Positions 42,837 through 54,300 of a stretch of DNA of 64,000 bases are shown here, one piece after another. The DNA is taken from assembly GCA_036365145.1 (NCBI GenBank), contig JAEOAD010002232.1, positions 2,797,001 through 2,861,000 on the forward strand, given 5' to 3'. The position numbers were made by a program, and so were the translations under genes. The DNA is from Orientallactaga sibirica (taxonomy: Eukaryota; Chordata; Mammalia; Rodentia; Dipodidae). The notes beneath the pieces were generated by a model. It did not search any database. It saw only the letters and a list, made by a program, of their open reading frames with translations, and had not been told where the DNA came from. Every line of letters starts with the position of its first letter. Position 1 is the first letter of the stretch.

Positions 42837-44179
42837 TCTTATCAAGCCTTCGATACTTAAAAGAGAAATAAAAGGCAACTATCTTGTAATAACATCATCT
42901 GTATTTCACTCTACCATTGCTTAAAGGAGGCTCGATCAGAGACCTATCTAGTGCTCATTTGGGGGATTGTGTGGGCAACTCCATTACTGAGAGCAGCATA
43001 CTGAATAATTCCTGGTAAAGTTATGAATGAAACCAAGAACATCGTCTCTAGGTGCTGGTGTGGAAGGGAAGTCTTGGCTGTGTGGGCCTGGAATGTGCTG
43101 CAGGTCACTGGGCATCTTCATTCACATGAGTCTAGGGCGTGACGCTGCCCTCGTTAAGAATCCCAGGCTTCTCTGAACCCAGCTAGGCCTAGCTGTCTGG
43201 AGTCGGTCCTCCAGGAGCCTAACATTAGCAAGAATCCTATTGATTCAGTTTCCCAGAATCCCAACTTTCGATGGCAGATCACCGTCAGTCGCCCAAGTCC
43301 TCGCACTCCAGGTGATATCCACTCACCCTAGCTTAACCTTCAAGAGTCCTGTTAGACGGGGTTAGTGCCAACCCCTCTCACCCTTGACATTTTCTCATAG
43401 TCGCTTTCCACATGCTGTCCTAGGCTCTTTGGTTCAGAATTTCAGCTGGTCTTTTTGCATTCACAGTGGAGCCCAGTCTTCTCCCTGTGGCAAAGCCTCA
43501 TGGTAAGTCCTCCTCCTGAGTTAAGTTGCTTGTGCTTTCTCTATTCTGGAGAGCTGAAATGGGCTCTTTCAGGAAATCAGGTGCTTTAAGACGATTACAG
43601 TGACGGGGAGTGGTAGTGTTTAATGGAACTTGGCAAACCTGGCAAGCTTAGATCATTTCAGTAAGAAAACATTTGAAGAAACAGCACTTTCATTTTTACC
43701 TTGGTCAGTTTAATCCAAAAGGCCAGGGTCCTGTTGTCCATCCTGTTTTTCTGTTGGCCAGAGAGATTAAGTGTGATGCTCAGGCCATATAGCTGTTGGT
43801 ACCACTCGGACCAGAACACAGGTTCCTATCCTCTTATCTGCTCCAACTGTTTGGTTGTTTTTTTTTTTCCCTCTCCCAGACGTCTTGCTTCTCTGTGAGC
43901 TCCCCAAGGGGCTAAGCTCCCTGCCTGCCACTTTTTCATCCACAGTCCCTATCCCTGCCTTCCCTGGTGGTGGGGAGGAGATAATAGATGGCGGAGAGCC
44001 TTGCAAAGTCCCCTCTGAAGGTGAAGGATTATCAGTGCCCTTTTGGCGCCCTCACAGGCACGAGCCCGTGGGGGGAGTGTCAGCCACACGAAAGATGCAG
44101 TTAGTCACAGTCCCCCCGTGTGAGCAGAACAGTTGGTGGGGGCTGGCCAGGTTAGGGAGAGGGTGATGCCAGGGAGGCT

Positions 44180-44193
44180 GTTGCCATGGCAAC
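44180..44193. promoter_or_regulatory. Palindromic RFX X-box
   Basis: GTTGCCATGGCAAC is a perfect 14-bp palindrome and exactly fits the X-box consensus GTNRCC, 2-base spacer, RGYAAC. RFX proteins bind such inverted half-sites as dimers. It is in GC-rich, non-repeat DNA, about 500 bases from the MAF-like element at 44686. Function is inferred. Confidence 0.55.
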
Positions 44194-44685
44194 TTGGTGG
44201 TAGCCCTCCCCACCTCCCCTAATCCCCCTCCCCTGCAGCCAGCTTTTCGAAGCCCTGTTCTCTAGCACGTGGACAAGCTATTTCCACCCCTGTGACCCCA
44301 GGATTGCGTGTGACAGCTGGACCCCAGCCACTCAGCAGACCCCAGAAGGGCTTTGGCTTTGGCAGAGTTGGAGAGGCTGAACCTGCCAGGGTCTGTGAGG
44401 ACGTGCTGTGACACAGAGCCAGCTGTGTGAAGGGACATGCGGCGAGTGTTCCTTTCTTTGTCTGTCTGATTTATCTCAGTTTTGCTCATGAAGGTGATTT
44501 GATTCTGTGGTCATTTTAAACAATGAGCAGCTCGGTCCTCTTCACCCATGATTACAGCTCAGCTTGTGACTGTGACTGAAGACGGCCGGGCTGGTGAATG
44601 TTCTGTCTTATGAAGATTGGCTCATTAATTGACTGTAGCGATGTCACCCACGCACAGAGGTATTAGCAATCATTGTTCTTAACAG

Positions 44686-44698
44686 TGCTGATTCAGCA
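44686..44698 (+). promoter_or_regulatory. MAF recognition element-like motif
   Basis: TGCTGATTCAGCA matches the 13-bp TRE-type MARE (TGCTGASTCAGCA) at 12 of 13 positions; only the central base differs. In non-repeat DNA; function inferred. Confidence 0.4.
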
Positions 44699-44734
44699 AG
44701 GCAGGGCTGTGCATCTCTGTTTGTTCCTTTAGGG

Positions 44735-45300
44735 TGAAATCCCACCAGTGGGATTCCTAGGGTAGATGGCACAAATATGTGTATGTGACAAGATGTGGGA
44801 GTTTTCCCCATAGATCTTACCACATTTTAACGCCATTTGCCATTTGTGAGTGTTCCCCATTTCTCCATTATCCTATCAGCACTGGAGTCATAAATTATAT
44901 TTTTGGTACCAGTTTATAGGTATAAAATGATATATTATTAAAAAATGATATGTTATTGCCTTACTTTGCACTTGAGGGACTTGATTGGTTTAATGTACTT
45001 GGATTTCATTATAAATCTAACCTATAGTCTATATGTTGGTTTATTATTTATATTCTCCTCCCCTCACCCCACTATGTTTTTTTTTTTTTGGGGTTTTCGA
45101 GGTAGGGTGTCACTCTGGCTCAGGCTGACCTGGAAGTAACTCTGTAGTCTCAGGGTGGCCTTGAACTCACGGTGATCCTCCTACCTCTGCCTCCCGAGTG
45201 CTGGGATGAAAGGCGTGTGCCACCACGCCCGGCTCCCACTATGTTTTGCTTGTTTATATCCTTGGATCTTTTGGTTGAAGTGGGTTTTTTCTTGTTTGTT
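44735..45300 (-). repeat. L1 3' region (L1M-like), split by a B1
   Basis: TCCATTATCCTATCAGCACT, GTTTATAGGTATAAAATGAT and ACTTTGCACTTGAGGGACTT follow old L1 3' wording in reverse up to about 45070; a B1 then interrupts it. The part right of the B1 is short and less certain. Confidence 0.5.
45081..45234 (-). repeat. B1 SINE with target duplication
   Basis: Reversed full-length B1. CCCACTATGTTTT flanks it at 45068-45080 and 45235-45247, a perfect 13-bp duplication. Confidence 0.95.
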
Positions 45301-45474
45301 TATTTAAAGCAACTTTATTGTTACCAAGGGGCCACAGTGGACATGAATCACCACTCTCCCGATGGCTAGAGCACAGGTCATCCTCATATGGACGCACTGC
45401 TCGTCCCTCAGGACTCTGCTACAGAAAGTGGAGTTGGAAGGGGGACAGGAAGGTCATTTAAGAATACCAGAGAG

Positions 45475-45685
45475 GGCTGGAGAGAAGGCTTAGTGGTTAA
45501 GGCATTTGCCTGCAATGCCAAAGGATCCCTGTTTTATTTTCCAGAACCCACATAAGCCAGATGCACAAGGGGCACATGTGTCTGGAGTTTGTTTGCTGTG
45601 GCTAGAGGCCCTGGTGTGCCCATCCTCCTCCCCCATCGCCTCTTTCTCACAAATAAATAAATAAATAAATAAATATTTTTAAAAA
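45475..45685 (+). repeat. B2-type SINE, type A, with target duplication
   Basis: Type A copy with (AAAT)n tail. Flanks AGAATACCAGAGAG (45461-45474) and AGAGTACCAGAGAG (45686-45699) match at 13 of 14 bases. Confidence 0.93.
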
Positions 45686-45724
45686 AGAGTACCAGAGAGA
45701 GCTCAGCTTGGTTCATTCAAGTTT

Positions 45725-46057
45725 ATCAGTTGCTTTTTCTTTGCTGTGAACAAATATCTGACCAGAAGCAACTAAACCACGGGGTTTATTTTTGGCTTAC
45801 AGTTTCAAGAAGTTTTCATCATGGCGGGGAAAAGCATGACAGATAGGGTCACCGTATTGCACTCAGCCAGGAGCAGAGGAAGAATGAGGGGTGGGTTACA
45901 AAAATCTCATGGTCCATTCCCAGTGACCCACTTCCTGCCATGAGGATCCACCGCCTGAAGGTTCCACCACCTTCCCAAAAACGCACTAGTAGGTGGGGAC
46001 CAAGTATTCAAGCATGTGAGCCTATGGGGACATTCTACCCCCAAGCCACAGCACTTA
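45725..46057 (-). repeat. Solo LTR, ORR1/MT-like
   Basis: Reads in reverse: TATCAGTTGCTTTTTCTTTG, GGTTTATTTTTGGCTTACAG, GACCCACTTCCTGCCATGAG, CATTCTACCCCCAAGCCACA. No partner LTR is seen nearby. Confidence 0.65.
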
Positions 46058-47351
46058 AATCCATTTGTGAAGGTCTTTTATGCCCTCATCTGAAAAAAAA
46101 GAAAAAAAAAAAAGGAAGGGGCTACTAGACAGCCTCGGAGTGTGACCCATCTCCCCTGGCTTCGGGGGATGGGCTGACCATGGAATTGTGCTGCCCTCCT
46201 GCTGTTGTGACCACGGGGAAGATGCCTGCATATTTCATGATGACATAGACCACTCGTGCTGATGCCAAGACAGATGCTGCTGGCATGCGTATTGGAGACC
46301 CCACTGACAGAGAGCTCCCCGTGGGCTATGGCAGGCCAGAGCGTGGAGGATAGTTGGAAGAATGGGGGGTAAGACCCAGTTAGATGGAGAGATGGGAGGG
46401 AACTGCTGGGTGGAGGAAGCATCCTCTGGGCACTGGCAGCAGGAACTCTTATGGTGTTTTATGGAGTGGGTGGGTTGAAGCAACATGTTCTTCCCATGGG
46501 AGCTGGGGTCACGCCAGGCTGGTAAGGCAGAGTGCTAAGTGCTGTAAGGAAGCTGAGCTGGGTGAGGCCAGGTAAAAGGTTATTCATGGATGGCTTTACT
46601 GGGGTGGGAACTGACAGCAGTGGACACAAGATAGATGCCTCTTAAACAGGGACCCGTGGACGCTCTTGGCTTGCAGTCTGTGTCAGGAGGTCCTGGCTGT
46701 GGGGGCGCTGTTGGACTTTGTGAGTGGTCTAGGATGTGCTCTGTGGGCTTGATATCCTCCAGTCCTTTCTTATATCCCCCAAAAGAAAAGATAGTAGAAT
46801 GAAGCAAAAGGAGTGTGCAGTCTGCTGAGATGTACTTAAACTGGCTTCATAATGTGTATCAAGGAGCCTCTTCTCTGTTGGATATGCCCAGTGCAAAGAA
46901 AGATCAGACAAGGTTTTTGTGGGTGCTGCTCCTTTGGGGGCACTTACTTGTGAACTCCACCTGCAAGGCTTATTTAAGATAAAACACTCTAATGGCTCCA
47001 TTTCTAAGCATTTTTACACGATCATGATTTTCCTGAAGGTAAGCCTCAGCTCCTCAGTGAGAGAATAAGTGTTCCAGGAAGATGGATAGGCTTCCTCCAG
47101 TCCCAGGAGAGCCTGACTATAGGCCAGGGCCGTGGTCATTGTTCAGGACACATCTGTTGCTTGATTACAGGCCACTCTCGAGGTCTCATCCTTCAACTCC
47201 ATTACTTTGAAGCAGCTATGTGTGATGTTCTAGAGAATGCACCGTGATCTGGGAAGCCCAGATTCATATTCAGCTCTACTTTATTTTTTTGTCCTCTCAC
47301 TGTGCAGCCCAGATCTGCTCAGTTCTTCTCCCTATTCCCAATTTTCTCAAC

Positions 47352-47388
<37 letters not shown>

Positions 47389-48929
47389 AGCTGTTGTACC
47401 AGTGGAGTAAGGCTGTGTCAGATTCATTTTTGTCTTAGTGTTCATTCAGTGCTCCTATGCCCAGACCCTGTAGAATGTCCTGAAGGAGAGGGAAACCACC
47501 ATTGTCCCCTGCACTTTCCTGTGGCCTTTCTGCTCTGCATCTGTTTGTACAGCTTGGGTTGTGCTTGTCCAAGGCATTCTGTCCAAGGAGAGCTGTGACT
47601 GTCCCACCCTCTCCCATTTGGTGCAAAAAACCGATCTGAATAAGGACTTGGAAGATTCAGAGGGGCTGCATCCCCTAAACGTCTTTCCATGAGAGCAGCC
47701 AGAAGCCCAAGGAGCGGAGCTAAAGCCATCAATCAGTTCAGTCCTTTCCTGAAGAGAAGGGCTGGCATGTGAGCCCAGCTGGCATCCACGGCTTGAAGAC
47801 ACTCTGTGACATAAGAATGGCTCAGAGAAGAGGATTCCAGCAGAACTATTGGCTAGGAGTCTAGGATTGGAGTTTAGACTGGCCTTCCAGCCAATTCTTA
47901 TTTCCTATCCATTGTCCTAAGAGGAAGCAGCCCTCTCTGCAGCCATCTATCCCATAGTTCTGGCAGCTCTGGGCCATTATTATACACGGTGGCAATAATC
48001 ACTGCCTTGGTAATCACCCTGCATTTGTTCAGTCTCTTAACTTGGGCATAAAGAAAATGGCTGATGTGGAGTGAGCGCCAGCTCCAGTCTATCTACCCCA
48101 TCATCACTTAATAACGATTATGGAGGCCCCCTGGGCACGCAGTGCCCTGCCCAGCACTGGAGATATTAAATCCACCTAGAAGCAGGGTATAATAATGCTG
48201 ACCCCACAGGGATGTTCCAAGAATTAATTCCTATGGGCTTTCCATTCCCTTCTTCTCCAACACATTCAATCTTAGGAACCCAAGGGTTGGTGACGTTTAT
48301 GCCGTGAATTAAGACATTCTGCCGTTGCCCCTGGAACTCTTCATTACAATCCCCAGTCGATCAATGGCAGAGAGGAATACTATTTATTAGTTAAGTGGAT
48401 GCTATTGAATTCTTAATTTAAGTGGCTTTTAATTCAGTGTTTTACTTGCTGTCCTTCACTTGGCCTTGCTCATACAAATTCGCCCATTAGAACCCTGTGT
48501 GGGGCCCTGCTGCCACCTCCTATCACAGTTTTGTTTCGTGCCTGGGGAACGGTTTTCAGTTGGTGAAGGTAGCCTTCTCAGTGTGGGCAGAGAGGCTAGC
48601 CTGCCAGGCTAGATCACACCTCACAGTCACCTGCTGTCAGGAAGTGCATAGGCCCAAGGGGTGAGCCTTTCAGATTGGGTCCCCCAGCTCAGGTGGTAGT
48701 CCTTAGTGGTCCCGCTGTGGGCTTGCAAATGTCGTGTCATGCAGTTCTCCCACTCAGACATGAGGCACAGAGGTGGCAGGTGGGGAGCTCAGGACGTCCC
48801 TACAAGCAGAAAGAGATCCAGTCTGTCTCCTGGGCAGGGACCATTTATCTCTACCTTGACCTTTCTTGTGTGGGACACCCAAGGTCACAGGTCATAGCCA
48901 CTTCTCTATACAGCACACACGGGGTTTTA
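46058..48929. other. Repeat-poor 2.9-kb stretch, no gene proven
   Basis: An A-rich interruption (46092-46113) and a (GA)n tract (47357-47386) are the only simple repeats noted, and no SINE, LTR or L1 is recognised. Frames (up to 115 residues) overlap on both strands. The AT-rich part 47960-48530 is a candidate conserved non-coding element, described under findings. Confidence 0.45.
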
Positions 48930-49627
48930 ACAACTTTATATAGATACAATAGAAGTGCAATACATTACACACCGTTAAAGTGGGCAAGTTGATAAGTTTG
49001 ACTCCTGTCACATCCTCACCACAATACAAAATGAGCATGCCCTTCAAGGCCAAGTTTCCCTGTGTCTCTTTGTACAAGTTTTCACTCTCCACATCCTCAG
49101 GGGTGCAGGGATACTCTGTGACAACACTACTTTCTGTCACTACAGGTTGTTTGCACTTACTAAAATTTTACATAAGTAGAATCACACAGAATGTATTCTG
49201 TGTTTATGGCTTTTCTCCATCAGTGTAATTACTGTGAAATTCATCATGATGTTGCAGGTGTCAGTGGTTCACTCTTCCTTATTGCTGTTTATCCTTTCTC
49301 TGTCGATGGACATGTGGGTGGGTTCCAGTTCTTGGCTATTACAAAGTTGCTGTGAGCATCCTCCATGAGTCTTTATGTGAATATAGCTTTCATTTCTTTT
49401 GGATATATACCTAGGAATGGAATGACTGAACTATGAGGCCTGGATGCCTTTGACTAATTAAAAAACTGCCACATTATTTCCCAGGATACTTGTGCCATTA
49501 TCACTCCCACCAACAGTGCCTGAGAGGTCTAGTCAGTCCACAGCCTCCTCAACATTTGCTACTCTCAGTTTTCTTAGACATTCTAATTGCTGTCATTGTA
49601 CCTCATGGTGTGGGGGTGGTTGCTATT

Positions 49628-49725
49628 GTTTCTTTGTTTTGTTTGACACAGGATCTCTCTGAAGAGCCTGGGCTGCCCTTGAACTCATCATCCTCCGGCC
49701 TCAGCATTCCAAGTGCTGTCATTGT
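49628..49725 (-). repeat. Old B1 fragment
   Basis: GACACAGGATCTCTCTGAAG, GGGCTGCCCTTGAACTCATC and GGCCTCAGCATTCCAAGTG read as a reversed, decayed B1 inserted in the L1. Confidence 0.6.
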
Positions 49726-50442
49726 GATTTTTACTTTGCATTTCTCTTATAATTAATGATGTTGGAAATGATTTCATGTGTCTTCTTGCCATTATATGTC
49801 AAAATATCTAAATAAATCTAAATCTTTGTGTAAGTGGGAGAGGTTATTTGATTTATCATTACTGAGTGTTGTATTGTATATATATATATATATATATATT
49901 CTATATGCAAGTTCTCTGTTACATATGACTTGCCAAATAGTTTCCTATTTATATAAAGTATCTTACAAGGACTAGAGGTTCTTGATTTTAGGGCAGTCCA
50001 ATTTTTCATTTAATTACCTTTACACTTTTAAAAAGAATCAGCTGTTCATATGTGAGTGACCTTATTTTTAAACACTCTATTCTGTTCCACTGGTTGATTT
50101 ACTATCCTTGTGCCAATGCTGACCAGTGAGGCTGAGTGCTGTATGCCAGAGATCAGGTGGTGCCAGTTATCCAAATGTGTTCTTTGTCAAAGTTGGTTTT
50201 AGCTAGTTCAGCTCTCTGTTTTCTCATGTGAAGATTAGAAATAAGTTTCTACAAAAGAAAAAGACAACAAAGAAGAAGCTGTCACTGACTTCAGGGGGTT
50301 TTGGTTGTGATTACATTGAATTTATAGTTCAATTTAGAGAGAATTGGTACTAAACAATCTTCTTACCCATAAACACAATGCATCTATTTATTTAGTTCTT
50401 TAATTTCCTTCCATAAGCAATGTTTTGTCACTCTCTCGCTCT

Positions 50443-50615
50443 GTTTTTTTTTTTTTGGTTTTTTAATTTTTTGGTTTTTCAAGGTAGGGTCTCACTCTAG
50501 CCTAGGCTGACCTGGAATTCATTATGTAATCTCAGGGTAGCCTTGAACTCATGGTGATCCTCCTACCTTTGCCTTCCGAATACTGAGATTAAAGGGGTGC
50601 GCCACCACGCCCGGC
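50443..50615 (-). repeat. B1 SINE
   Basis: Reversed, well-preserved B1 with a long T-rich tail (CAAGGTAGGGTCTCACTCTA through GCGCCACCACGCCCGGCT) inserted in L1 ORF2. Confidence 0.92.
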
Positions 50616-50643
50616 TATATTTGTTATTAAGCATTTCATGTTT

Positions 50644-50902
50644 GTTTTTTTTATGTGAGATCGTGAGAACATGCATGCACACATGAGAGAGAGAGAGAGA
50701 GAGGGGAAAGAGAGAATTGGCATGCCAGGGCCTCCAGCCACTATAATCAAATTCCAGATGCATATGCTCCCTTGTGCACATGTGTGACCTTGCATGCTTG
50801 TGTCACCTTGTGCGTCTGGCTTACACGGGACCTGGAGAGTTGAACATGGGTCCTTAGGCTTCGTGGGCAAGTGCCTTAATCACTAAGCCATCTCTCCAGC
50901 CC
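50644..50902 (-). repeat. B2-type SINE, type C-like, with target duplication
   Basis: Reversed copy with the extra CACATGTGTGACCTTGCATG segment. CATTTCATGTTT flanks it at 50632-50643 and 50903-50914, a perfect 12-bp duplication. Confidence 0.93.
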
Positions 50903-51494
50903 CATTTCATGTTTTGATACTATTGTAGGAGATATTGTTATTGTTTTTAACTGTTAATTTCCAATAGTTTGTTTCTAGTATCTAGAATTACAGTTGCTGT
51001 TGGTACTCTGATTCCACTTGCAAGCTCCTTATGACTCTCTGTCTAATTCTAGTAGTTGTTTTCTAGATTCTGTTGAATTTTTATAAATGGACAATTGCAT
51101 CTGTAAAGAAAATCAGTTGTACCTCTCATTCTAACCTGGATGATTTTTATTATTGTTTCTTATTGTACTGTCTGAATCTTCAGGACAATGTTGAATTAAC
51201 AGCAGGGATGTTGGATACTTTTGACTTTGTGTCTAATCATAGGAGAGTAACATTAGGTTGTTTACCATTAAGTATACTAGACATTAGGTGTAGATTTGTT
51301 AACAAGTAAGTGTAGGTTGCTTTTGTTTATAGATGCCCTGCAGTAGGTTGAGGAAGGTCTGTCTATTCTATTCCTACTTTATTGATGGATTTTTTTTTTC
51401 TGTTATCAGGAATGATTGAATTTTTCTCCAATTTTTTCCCTGCATCTTAAATTATTTTAGGCCTTTTCTCTTTATGTTATGCTAATGTTTGGTT

Positions 51495-51812
51495 ATTAAA
51501 CATCCCCTAAAAGTGCATGCATTAAAGGCTTGGTCTCCAGGAAGGTAGGAGCCTCTGGGCAGTGGGGTCTGTGTGAGATCCTTAGATCATTGGAGTGTGC
51601 CCTTGATGGAGATTTGTAGGCTTAGTCTCAGCCTTGTTCTTCCTTTGTCCTGGGCCATCAGGTGACTGATTATACTGTGCCACAAGCTCTCACCATGATA
51701 TTCTGCCTCATTACAAGCCCAAGACAATGGTTCCAACCAATCATAAACTGAAACCTCCACAACTGACACACAGGTGTCAGTTACAGTAATGGAAAGCTGA
51801 CTAATAGAGGAC
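51495..51812 (+). repeat. LTR remnant, MaLR-like
   Basis: Begins near AAACATCCCCTAAAAGTGC and ends near TGGAAAGCTGACTAATAGAG; CAGGTGACTGATTATACTG and CACCATGATATTCTGCCTC lie within. L1 ORF2 wording resumes after it (TGTTGATATCATTGATTTTC). Confidence 0.55.
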
Positions 51813-51916
51813 ATTAATATGTTGATATCATTGATTTTCAGGTGTTAAACCAACCTTGCCATCCTCAGGTAAATAACACTTGTTCATAATATTTTATTCT
51901 TATTAAATGTTGTTGT

Positions 51917-52125
51917 GAGCTGGAGAGATGGCTTAGTGGTTAAGGTGCTTGCCTGTGAAGCCTAAGGACCCATGGTCCTTTCCCAGTGCCCATGTAAGGC
52001 AGATGCACAAGGTGGTGCATGTTTCTGGAGTTTGTTTGCAGTGGCTGGAGGTCCTGGTGTGCCCATTCTATCTGCCTTCTCTCTCTCTCTCTCTCTCTCT
52101 CTCCAATAAGCAAATAAAAACTTTA
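51917..52125 (+). repeat. B2-type SINE, type A
   Basis: Head GAGCTGGAGAGATGGCTTAG, type A body, (CT)n run at 52079-52103 and short A-rich tail, inserted in L1 ORF2. Confidence 0.9.
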
Positions 52126-52510
52126 GTGAAACTTCATTGACAATGTCTATATCTTTTTCATGGTCATATTGGTTTATCATTTTCTTATAATTTCTTATCA
52201 TTTTCTTTGTCTGGTTATGGCATCTGAGTAATCTGCTTCATAGAATGAGCTGAAAAGTGTTCCCATCTTTTCTTTCCCCAGAACAGTGTGTAAAATTGGT
52301 ATCATTTTTAAAAAAAATAGGATTTACTAGTGAAGCCATTTGGGATTAGAATTTTGATATGGGAATTTTTTTTAGCAACAGACTTAATTACCTTAATAGA
52401 TACATGGCTGTTAAAGTTGCCTCTTCTACTTTAAAAAAATGTACCTCTGTGTGTGTGAGCATTTATATATGTGTGCATGCATATCTGTGTGCATGTATAT
52501 GGAGCCTCTA

Positions 52511-53794
52511 ATGGTTTGAATCAGATGTTATCTGTAAACTGATGTGTTTTGAATGCTTGATCCTCAGCTGGTGGCAATATGGGAGGTGGAGACTTGCTGG
52601 AGGAGGTGTGTTGTTGGAGGTAGGCTTAGGGATACTATAGCCTGTCCTGCCTTGACAGAACTCAGCTCACTTTCCTGCTGCTGTTTTCCACCTGCTGTGG
52701 CTGACGTAATGCCCAGTCTCTGCTCATGCCATTATTTCCCCTGAGAGATTATTTGAGAGATTACCACCATTGAGATTGGGTGAGCTATTCTGCATTGGGA
52801 CAATAGGGATAATACTGAAAGAGTTTTCCTGTTCTTCAAAGTTGGCTTTATTCCCCCATGGATTAACAAAGTTGGTAGCCTGCCCAGTACTATGGGAGTA
52901 TAACAAGTTCAGGAAAGAAAGGGTCATTAGATTTGCAATGCAGTTTACTTTGAAATGACCACTGGGTGATATGAGGCAGGGTTGTTGGAATCCCTGCATA
53001 GACCCAGTGGGGAATGTAGTGGAGACCCCAGGATTTGGAGTTACCAGCACTATTGAGCAGTCACTAAGGAGAGCTACTAGCTTGAGATGGAGTTTCCCCT
53101 GGGTTTGTGGGCAGCCAAGCTGGAGGGGTGGAATTGGACCTCCAGAGACTTTGTCACAAGTCCTACATGTTGGACTTTGCCCTGTTTTTTTAGATCAGGG
53201 ATTGACTCAATCTTTCCTTTCTATGCACAATACCATCTTTTGTAGTTTGTTTATTTACTCTGTGCCATTATGTGTATGTAATTTGTGTATTGGTTTACTC
53301 ATAGTTAATAGACTCATAGTTAAGCGACTTTAGACTATGAGTATATTTGAACAGTTTTGGGGATTGGTCAAAACTATGGGAACTTTCAAAGTTAGACTGA
53401 ATGCATTTTTATATCTTAAGATGGTCATGGGTCTATTGAGGCCATGGACAGAATGTGGTGGTTTGAATCAAATGTCTCCCATAAACTCATGTGTTTCGAA
53501 TGCTGGTCCCCATCTTGTGGTAACTGGGGAATAGGGTCTTACTGGAGGATGTACATTCTTAAGGGCAGGCTGTGGAGTGTTGTATTCAGCTCCCCTTGCC
53601 AGAGGTTGGCTTACTCTACTGCTGTTATTTTCTACCTACTGTAGCAATGTGATAATATCCAGCCTCTTCTCTACCATCTTTTCCCTGCCTTCATGAAGCT
53701 TTCCCTTGAGACTATAAGCCAAGATGAATCCCTTTTCCCATTAGCTGCTTTTGGTCATGTGTTTTGTCCCAGCAATTCAAAGGTAAGTACAACA
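52511..53794 (+). mobile_element. MaLR-type LTR retrotransposon 1, 5' LTR partial
   Basis: A 5' LTR remnant (52511 to about 52745: TAATGGTTTGAATCAGATG, then GGGAGGTGGAGACTTGCTGG) leads into about 0.7 kb of internal sequence and a 3' LTR at 53454-53794 (TGTGGTGGTTTGAATCAAAT to GGTAAGTACAACA). The end of the 5' LTR and the primer-binding region are missing. The internal stretch CCTGTTCTTCAAAGTTGGC, TTTATTCCCCCATGGATTAAC matches the second element, so both belong to one family. No coding capacity is seen, so it is non-autonomous. Confidence 0.75.
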
Positions 53795-53950
53795 GAGGCC
53801 AAGGAACAGGTGTTATCCTGAGGAATACCATCCACCAGTTGTGAGACAGGGTCTCCTAATGACCTGCAACTCACACATTCAGCTAGACTGGCTGGCCAGT
53901 GATCTCTAGGGATCTGCCTCCTCAGTGCTAGGATTACAGTCATGTGCCAC

Positions 53951-54300
53951 TGTTGCAGTCAGGTTCACATTGCTGGCAGAAATCACCCAACCAAGAGCAG
54001 ATTTTGGGGGAGGGAGGGAAGGTTTATTTTGGCTTATAGACTCGAGGGGAAGCTCGAGTGGCAAGAGAAAACGATGGCATGAGCAGAGGGTGGACATCAC
54101 CTTCTGGCCAACATCAGGTGGACAACAGCAACAGGAGAGTGTGCCAAACACTGGCAAGTGGAAACTTAATATGACACACATAAGCAAGCCCCCAACAATA
54201 CACTGCCTTGAGGAGGTGTTAGTTCCCAAATCTCCATCAGCTAGGAACCTAGCATTCAAAATTCCTAAGTTTATGGGGACACCTAAATCAAAACACCACA
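53951..54300 (-). repeat. 3' LTR of MaLR element 2
   Basis: 350 bp; very similar to 55408-55756 throughout (shared GAAATCACCCAACCAAGAGC, AGCAGAGGGTGGACATCAC, GGAGAGTGTGCCAAACA, GAGGTGTTAGTTCCCAAATC). It is the 3' LTR because the element is on the minus strand. Confidence 0.88.

Larger units (their letters stand above)
42837..44734. other. Repeat-poor stretch, candidate regulatory DNA
   Basis: Only a reversed MIR-like piece (about 43745-43835) is recognised. The block 43900-44250 is GC-rich with a palindromic X-box; 44440-44720 is mixed with words such as GGCTCATTAATTGACTG and AGCAATCATTGTTCTTAAC. No exon is supported; frames of up to 103 residues overlap on both strands. Confidence 0.4.
48930..52440 (-). 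repeat. Ancient L1, 3' UTR and ORF2 reverse-transcriptase region
   Basis: From left to right (3' to 5' of the element): L1 3' UTR (GTTGATAAGTTTGACTCCTG, GGATATATACCTAGGAATGG, CTATTCTGTTCCACTGGTTG), then ORF2 in reverse (GTTTACCATTAAGTATACTA, GATGCCCTGCAGTAGGTTG, AAACCAACCTTGCCATCCTC, CTTTGTCTGGTTATGGCATC, TGCTTCATAGAATGAGCTG). Frames are thoroughly broken, so it cannot encode protein. Two B1s, two B2s and an LTR remnant interrupt it. A (TA)n run lies at 49876-49899. Confidence 0.78.

Noticed and set aside
43860..44260. CpG-island promoter and first exon
   Set aside because: The interval is GC-rich but has few CpG dinucleotides, and no splice donor following a convincing frame could be supported. 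Kept only as candidate regulatory DNA.
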